Of a stretch of DNA of 64,000 nucleotides, positions 58,073 to 64,000 are shown piece by piece (position 1 is the first letter of the stretch; each line of letters begins with the position of its first letter). The DNA comes from Helianthus annuus. Its lineage: Eukaryota; Streptophyta; Magnoliopsida; Asterales; Asteraceae. Made by a program: the position numbers and the translations under genes. The notes beneath the pieces are model-generated. The model saw nothing but the letters and a program-made list of their open reading frames with translations, searched no databases and had not been told where the DNA came from. The DNA is taken from the NCBI RefSeq assembly GCF_002127325.2, contig NC_035433.2, forward strand, positions 92,458,033 through 92,522,032. Direction: 5' to 3'.

Positions 58073-58655
58073 GCAAAAACCGAGGAGCCATCGGCTAGAG
58101 AGTGTTACTACATCGGGAAGCTATTCCCGAAATTTTCCTAAATAAGTAGAACCCTTATGATAACCTCATGTATCCCCTAGTTATTTGGCTAAATTTATGT
58201 AATATCTCTCTATGTTTGCAATGTTATGATGGTTTTTAAGATTGATGGTCGTTTAGCGAATAAAACACACTCATGGTGGTAATGGATGAAAAGGGGAACG
58301 AGAAAAATGGACCCATGCACGAAGAACAGAGCAACCCGACACAAATCTCCATCACAGAAGGCTCAACACGGGCCGTGCCCAACCAACACGACCCCGTGCT
58401 GAGCCACCTGCAGAAAAACACCCAGTTCAGGTAACTGGACACGGGCCGTGTTCAGCGGACACGCCCCCGTGTCCAGGCTTCTGTTTTAATTCTTTAATTT
58501 TCGTTACTGGCACCTGACCACAGGGTCGTGCCCGGTCACCACGGGGCCGTGTCCAGGATGCCAGTAACATAAATCTTTGCTTTTTAACCTACTTTTACAC
58601 ATTCTAATCAACCAAAAACCTTATTTTTGGACACATTGAGGACAATGTGTAATTT
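58073..58655 (+). other. Non-coding segment of element D with repeated words
   Basis: About seven CACG...CGTG words at 58362-58550. It ends at a hairpin (58631-58650) that precedes an internal purine tract. Confidence 0.6.
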
Positions 58656-58669
58656 AAGTGTGGGGGGAA
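58631..58669 (+). other. Internal hairpin plus purine tract of element D
   Basis: Perfect 8-bp stem ACACATTG/CAATGTGT with loop AGGA, then AAGTGTGGGGGGAA. It is a near-copy of the module beside the 3' LTR and may act as a central purine tract. Confidence 0.6.
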
Positions 58670-59898
58670 TGCTAAAACCTTGAATTTTGCAAATCCTAAA
58701 TACAAGCCTTACACAAAACTCTATTGGAACCGCTAAACACCCCAAATTTTTTCAAAAACTTTTTCATTTTTTTTATCATTTACTTGTCTTAGTTTAAGTT
58801 GGGAATAACAAGTTCTAAAAAGGTTATATTTTTACAAATTTACAACCGATAGCGTCGTGATAACAAAGAACCAACATAAGAAAATTACGAAACGGCATAA
58901 CAAGTCTAGTTAAAAATTCGATTATATATACTTGATCACATTAAAAACCCATTCCCACAAAAGTGAGTTTTGAGCCTTTATTGAGCATAAAGATATACAT
59001 ATTTAGACTAAATGCTCATTTTTCGTTTCTTGTGTGAATAACCGCTTGGTTCTTACATCTCTAGAACTTGCCACGACAATACATTCCCGGTCCTTACCAA
59101 CTTAAACCCAAGTAAGTAAGTGATGGAGGCATTAGGACTAACCATATTTTTCTTTCTAAACCATTATTTTTCATTTTTTTACCACCTACCCAAAATCCCC
59201 CTAGATAGCCCCTTTGAGCCTAAACCTTTCATTTCATTACCCCAAAACCCTTTTTACCCACCAAAAAAAAACCTTTTCATTTTTCACCCTTTATTTTAGT
59301 AACAAGCTCGGTTTTTCGTAAACTCGCCTTTTTATGTGAAAAAAAAAATGATGATGAAGTCAAAAACAAACAAAAGCTATATAAAAGCTTGTTTGGAGAA
59401 ACACTTCAAAATAAAAAGTCACTAAAAACAAGGTATGTCACGAAAACCGACGCTTTTTACGATTTTCGCCCTTTTACTAACAACTAACCCAAACCACCCA
59501 CCTTTAACCCAAGCCTAACCCTTCACCCAAAAAGTCCTGTTGATATTTACAAAGGTAAAAAGTTAAAAAGGAGGAGGATTGATTGCTTGGCAAGCCTATG
59601 GAAGGCGTAAGCTCCATGCCGCTCTCGAGTGATTCACTAAAAATTACACCTTCGGCCGAGTGTTGAGTGATCTCCCATGAGGTATGTGAACTTGTATATA
59701 AATGGAATTTTAATAAGGCATGCTATGCCCGAATAAGTAATTTATCTTATGAAACGTTCAAAATAAATCATAACGAATAGGATTGTAAATAAATAAAAAT
59801 AAAACTTACAAAGACCTTGGATTCCCGACACTCTAGGACAAGCTAAAAACTTTCTCTTCTACCTATTCCATTTGGGAGTGTAAGCCACATTTAAAGAG
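58670..59898 (+). other. Non-coding 3' region of element D
   Basis: Shared with D2 (21050-22260, reversed). Pyrimidine-rich in places (59155-59300). No coding recognised. Confidence 0.6.
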
Positions 59899-59939
59899 TT
59901 TTGCTTGAGGACAAGCAAAAGTTCAAGTGTGGGGGTATT
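59899..59939 (+). other. Hairpin plus polypurine tract of element D
   Basis: Perfect 9-bp stem TTTTGCTTG/CAAGCAAAA with loop AGGA (59899-59920), then AAGTGTGGGGGTATT touching the 3' LTR. It has the same layout as the internal module at 58631. Confidence 0.85.
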
Positions 59940-61633
59940 TGATGTGTGTAAAATGCAACATATAAATCACATCAATTAAGGCATAAAACTAACCCTTTTT
60001 AAGTACTAATGTTGGAAAAAGAGTGTTTTTGTCTTTCTTTTGTATTTTCGGGATGAAATGAGCTCAGAATCACAAAAGAAGCAAAAAGACAACTAATTCT
60101 AGCATAAATACAAGAAAAGGAATAAAAGTAGACTGCCCGGACCCTCAACGGCACCTCCCAAGGCAAAGAAGAGAAAACAGAAGACTGAACACGCCCCGTG
60201 TCCAGCGAACACGGGGCCGTGCCCAAGAAGCAGCAGAAAAGACAAACCAGTAGAAGCTTCCATTGCCCACCACGGGGCCGTGTCCAGCGGGCACGGGGGC
60301 GTGGTGAAAGTACAGCAGGCGCATTAATTGTAATTGCGAATTACAATTAATGAAGAGAGAGAATGTCAGACGGGCACGGGGGCGTGTCCAGCGGACACGG
60401 GGCCGTGCCCAGCCTTCTGTTCAGCCTATAAATAGGGGTGCTTGGTTTCATTCCATCTCATCCCTTGGCACACCACCTCTCTCACACTTCATCCACCACC
60501 CACCACCACCATAACACCATTATCCACCACCATCATCCATTGTCCATCGTAGAGTGTGTGAGTCGTCTCGGGATCCAAGATTGATCGTAAGAGTTCTTGA
60601 CAATCAAGGCCATGTTTGCCTAAGTCTCTTACATCACTTGGTGAAGACAAGTGTTTAGTATAATACTTTTTATTTTTAATCTTTTGCACTTTTTATTTGG
60701 TTTTGTATTAGTGACTTTAATAACTAGTTACTTATGTTGAAGGTGATCTTTCCTTATCGTTTGTCCGTGGTGTCTTGGCATTATTTTACTGTCTATATAA
60801 AATAAAAGATTTTCACCATTCATATCTCCACGGTCTATATGGAGGTATGTTGGCTACCTGGTCGGGGGTTAAGGGAACGGTTTGGTAAGGGTCTTGCCCT
60901 TGTTCAGCGTTTAGAGGTCCTGCTTGGGACCTGGGTCAAATTTAGTAGGATCTCCTTCAATGCCCATAGGTATTGGATGGCGGGGATCCAAACTCTTTGA
61001 CCCCCTCATAAGTTAACTACTATTATTACTATAACCCGGCTATTTAGGACTGTATCCCTGCTGACTCGGACTACTTAGCCGAGGGTAACGTCACCGCCGA
61101 AAGCGGGGCCTACCACAATTTGCATTAATAACTTAATTCATTATCTTTCAATAATCCGACCCTTTAGGATTGTATCCTTGCTGACTCAAACTACTGGGTT
61201 GAGGGTAACGTCGCCTTCAAAAGAGGGGCCTACTACAATAACTAAGATAATCTCTTAAACAAGTGCAAAAGTGCGAAAATAATCAAAGGTTATACTAACA
61301 CACGTGTCGGATCCAAGTGATTCATCTTGTCTATCTGTTTTTATTTTATTTTATTTTTCAGCATTTAGTTAGTTATTATTTTTCTTAGTTTAAAACATTT
61401 TTCTCACTTTTTGATTTGATTAGACGTTGAGGATAAACCGGTATTAAAAGCTCTTGTGTCCTTGGACGACCTCGGTATCTTACCAACACTATACTACGTC
61501 CACGATGGGTGCACTTGCCCATATGTGTGTTTAGTGTTAGTAAATATCGTGTTTTATAAATTTAAAACTTGGCTAAAAGTGTAAAAAGGGGCTTAAATAT
61601 ACATCTAAAATATATTACACTCCACACGCATCA
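59940..61633 (+). repeat. 3' LTR of element D
   Basis: 1694 bp, identical in length to the 5' LTR. Confidence 0.95.
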
Positions 61634-61638
61634 CTTAA
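61634..61638. other. Target site duplication of element D, right copy
   Basis: CTTAA, matching 54372-54376. Confidence 0.95.
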
Positions 61639-64000
61639 CTTGACTTGAAACTCCAACGCCCGCCAGATCCATACTTAATTTCCTGAAATACATGTAGTTT
61701 GAAAAACATCAACAAAAGTTGAGCGAGTTCATGTGTATGTGTATGAATAAGCCTTTTAAGTATGTCTGTATAAATATATGTCCCTGGTATGTAGCAATAA
61801 GGAAAAACAGATCAATTAAAGTGTAGCTAATACATTAATAAGTGACATGGCCTAGGAAGCACTCAAACCTGTATGCGTATATCGTACCGGCCCCTCCGAC
61901 GGAATGACATAGTCACCTCATGCAGCCACTCGCAGACCCATGGGTGGGGCTCGCAACACCCAATAGATCTATCACTCATGCCCCTCGGTCCTCATACTAG
62001 GATTAATGGTCTTAAGACAATAGCCTACCCATTCATGTGATCTAGCAGTACATTCCTTAGCTAATCATACCATGTATAAAATGTTTGTAATCAGTATGTA
62101 ACATGTATTTCACCCCCGAAGTTGTAAAACTGAAAACAGCAAAAAGAAAAGGGGGACACGAACTCACTATTTTGCATTCTTCGAATCTGCCTGTAACTCA
62201 AAGTGTCCTCTGGTGTACACGACTACCTACAATGTACTGTGGTCTTATTAGACGAGCGGGTCGTGCCTTGACACAGTATTAATTAGTGCCTTTAAGTTAC
62301 GTTTCCAAGTGTCTTCATCATTATTCCAAGTTATATATTTAGTTGTTAAAATAATAAATATTTTAACTTGAATTTCTGGAATAATTCGTTAAACAATGTT
62401 TTTGTAGTAATACTTCTCATGTATTTGTATTCATGTTTCCTTCCCAAGGATGGGGGTATCTCATACATGTGTATTCGTATTTTTGTATGTGTGTCTTTAG
62501 CCATGTATTGGCGTCGTATTCCGGTGTGTTATTCCAATTAAAAAAATATACCAATATATTCCCAATATATATTTCCAAAACAATATATTTTCAAGTCTCA
62601 CTTAGAAAATATATATAACTTATTTGTCAAAAATAATGTATTCCAAGAAAATATATATTTTCCCAAAAATCATATATTTTCTAAATATACTTAGGAAAGA
62701 TATATTTTTAACTCCCCAAAAATAATATATTTTCTCTTTGTCGAAAATATGATATACTTGGTAATATGTATGAAAATCATATTTTCACTCCTTTCGTTCC
62801 CAAAATAATACTTGCCAAAAATATATTTATAAGAGTATTTTCTGGAATATTTCATAAGTTACGTTTTATCATTTGGCTTTACAATATTAAGTGTGTAACT
62901 TATATTTCATTCCTTGTGATTTTTGGTATTACTTTGGAGTTGTAAATGTCATGGTATTTTGTTAAGTTATATTATTTTACCCTAAAATAATATAACTATT
63001 CCACAAAATAAACAAATATCCACACACATGTCTTAATATAAAATATATATTCTAAATATATATTTAACCATTTTTATCTACAAAAACCAACCTCCGATAC
63101 TTTGTATTTTTGTAACAAAACCTATGGCGAAGTTTATTTTGAAAAACAAAGTTAAAAAAAATACTTGTTAGAAAATATTTTCTAAGTGTTGAAATTTTTA
63201 GAAAATTTTGCCGTAGTTTCCATTGTAAACGGAAATGTCCATGCTATTAAGCATATCATTTTCTTTTGTAAAAAATCATCACAATCCATTCACCATCAAT
63301 AATAAACAACCTTTACTCGCCAATTTTGCCAAAAACAAGTATATACTATCACTCCATGAACTTTAATATTTATAAAAATATGTAGTAACTTACTAGTGTA
63401 TTTAGTAAGTCTTGTTACCCTTTAAAGTGTGGTTGATTCTTTAAAAACATCATTTTTAAAGAATGTAGATCTTTACAACTTATAATCATATTTTCTAAAA
63501 ATGTTTCTTCTTGGATTTTTCTTGTAACATAAGTGTTTCTACACTTTATTAACCACCAAAAATGAAGGTTATTTATTTAAGAACCAAGATTTAATAAAAC
63601 TTGTATTTTTAACTTGGTTACTTGGAAGAATCATACTTAAATTATTTAGATTTACAAGAATTTTGATCATTACATAACAAGAAACAACTTTATTCTTTCA
63701 AGTTCATAATCTTTGTGAGGATGATCCAAAGATTATGTTTTTAATCATGATCTAGCAAGATCATATGATGATCTATATCATTTACACAAGCAATCAATCA
63801 ACAAGTATCACAACAACACCAAACAACATGATTTCTTTAAGATTTCTTATAATTTTAGGCTTATGTTCATGTTACATCTTCTTGTTTCATAGTGTTCTTT
63901 ATGGTAACCATCTTGTATCATCTTTTATCCACTTAATATAGATGCAATATGAAGAGTAGAAGATCTTACTACTAGCTCAAGGCTAGGGATGATCAAGAGG
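61639..64000 (-). repeat. E2: minus-strand LTR continued to the window end
   Basis: Resumes the LTR split by element D and aligns with 30756-32705 of E1. Shared landmarks include GGTATGTAGCAA (61783 and 30785), GCTAATCATACCATGTA (62060 and 31028), CACCCCCG followed by a G-run (62112 and 31077) and ACTACTAGCTC near 63970 and 32680. Strongly AT-rich at 62300-63200. By comparison with E1, about 1.1 kb including the promoter lies beyond the window. No gene. Confidence 0.8.

Larger units (their letters stand above)
54377..61633 (+). mobile_element. Element D: non-autonomous LTR element with a tRNA-Asp primer site
   Basis: 7257 bp with two 1694-bp LTRs (54377-56070 and 59940-61633) that differ at about fifteen positions by eye, flanked by CTTAA. 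The primer site is of the tRNA-Asp type known from the Athila/Tat group of Gypsy elements. The 3.9-kb internal region carries one open frame of unknown function and a broken second frame, with no protease, reverse transcriptase or integrase. Its cis elements look intact, so it was presumably copied by enzymes from an Athila/Tat-like relative (inference). Confidence 0.93.

Overview
This window is plant nuclear DNA made almost entirely of LTR retrotransposons. I found no host gene, tRNA, rRNA or CRISPR array. Supporting signs are initiator-Met-tRNA primer sites (TGGTATCAGAGC) next to LTR ends reading ...GGGGTGTGACA, one primer site of the tRNA-Asp type (TGGCGCCGTTGCCGGGGA), plant-style TATA boxes, polypurine tracts and 5-bp target duplications. 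The long-gag Copia element and the Tekay-like Gypsy elements resemble those I know from Asteraceae (lettuce, sunflower, daisy relatives). That assignment is a moderate-confidence inference.

Left part (1-12399): a gag-only Gypsy derivative (element A, 1-7890) sits inside an LTR of a sister subfamily, whose tail is 7891-8922. Older minus-strand LTR debris follows (8923-12228), then a 170-bp minus-strand gag fragment (12229-12399).

Middle (12400-34886): a decayed plus-strand Gypsy element (B, 12400-20344) is cut off in integrase. It abuts a degraded minus-strand non-autonomous element (D2, 20345-23565), then a gag-pseudogene element of the A subfamily group (C, 23566-30755). Next comes a truncated minus-strand LTR (E1, 30756-33797) that broke into the gag of another minus-strand Gypsy element (F).

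Right part (34887-64000) is a nested set. The LTR of F (34887-35130 plus 52494-54064) received a Copia-type gag-only element (G, 35131-52488, duplication GATTT). G received an apparently complete Tekay-type Gypsy element (H, 40189-50387, duplication AATTT), whose two LTRs differ by a single-base indel by eye. Another LTR (E2, from 54065) entered the F LTR and was itself hit by a non-autonomous tRNA-Asp-primed element (D, 54377-61633, duplication CTTAA). E2 continues past the window end.

How the parts work together: only H encodes a full set of enzymes (protease, reverse transcriptase, RNase H, integrase, chromodomain). A, C, D and G have intact or recognisable cis signals (PBS, PPT, LTRs) but no pol, so they would need enzymes supplied in trans. 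The most unusual pattern is that several unrelated LTR families each carry their own cluster of short GC-rich, often palindromic words near the TATA box. Two other motifs, a roughly 40-bp block with a TATATATAAGTG core and the palindrome TATAGCGCTATA, recur across elements that otherwise differ.
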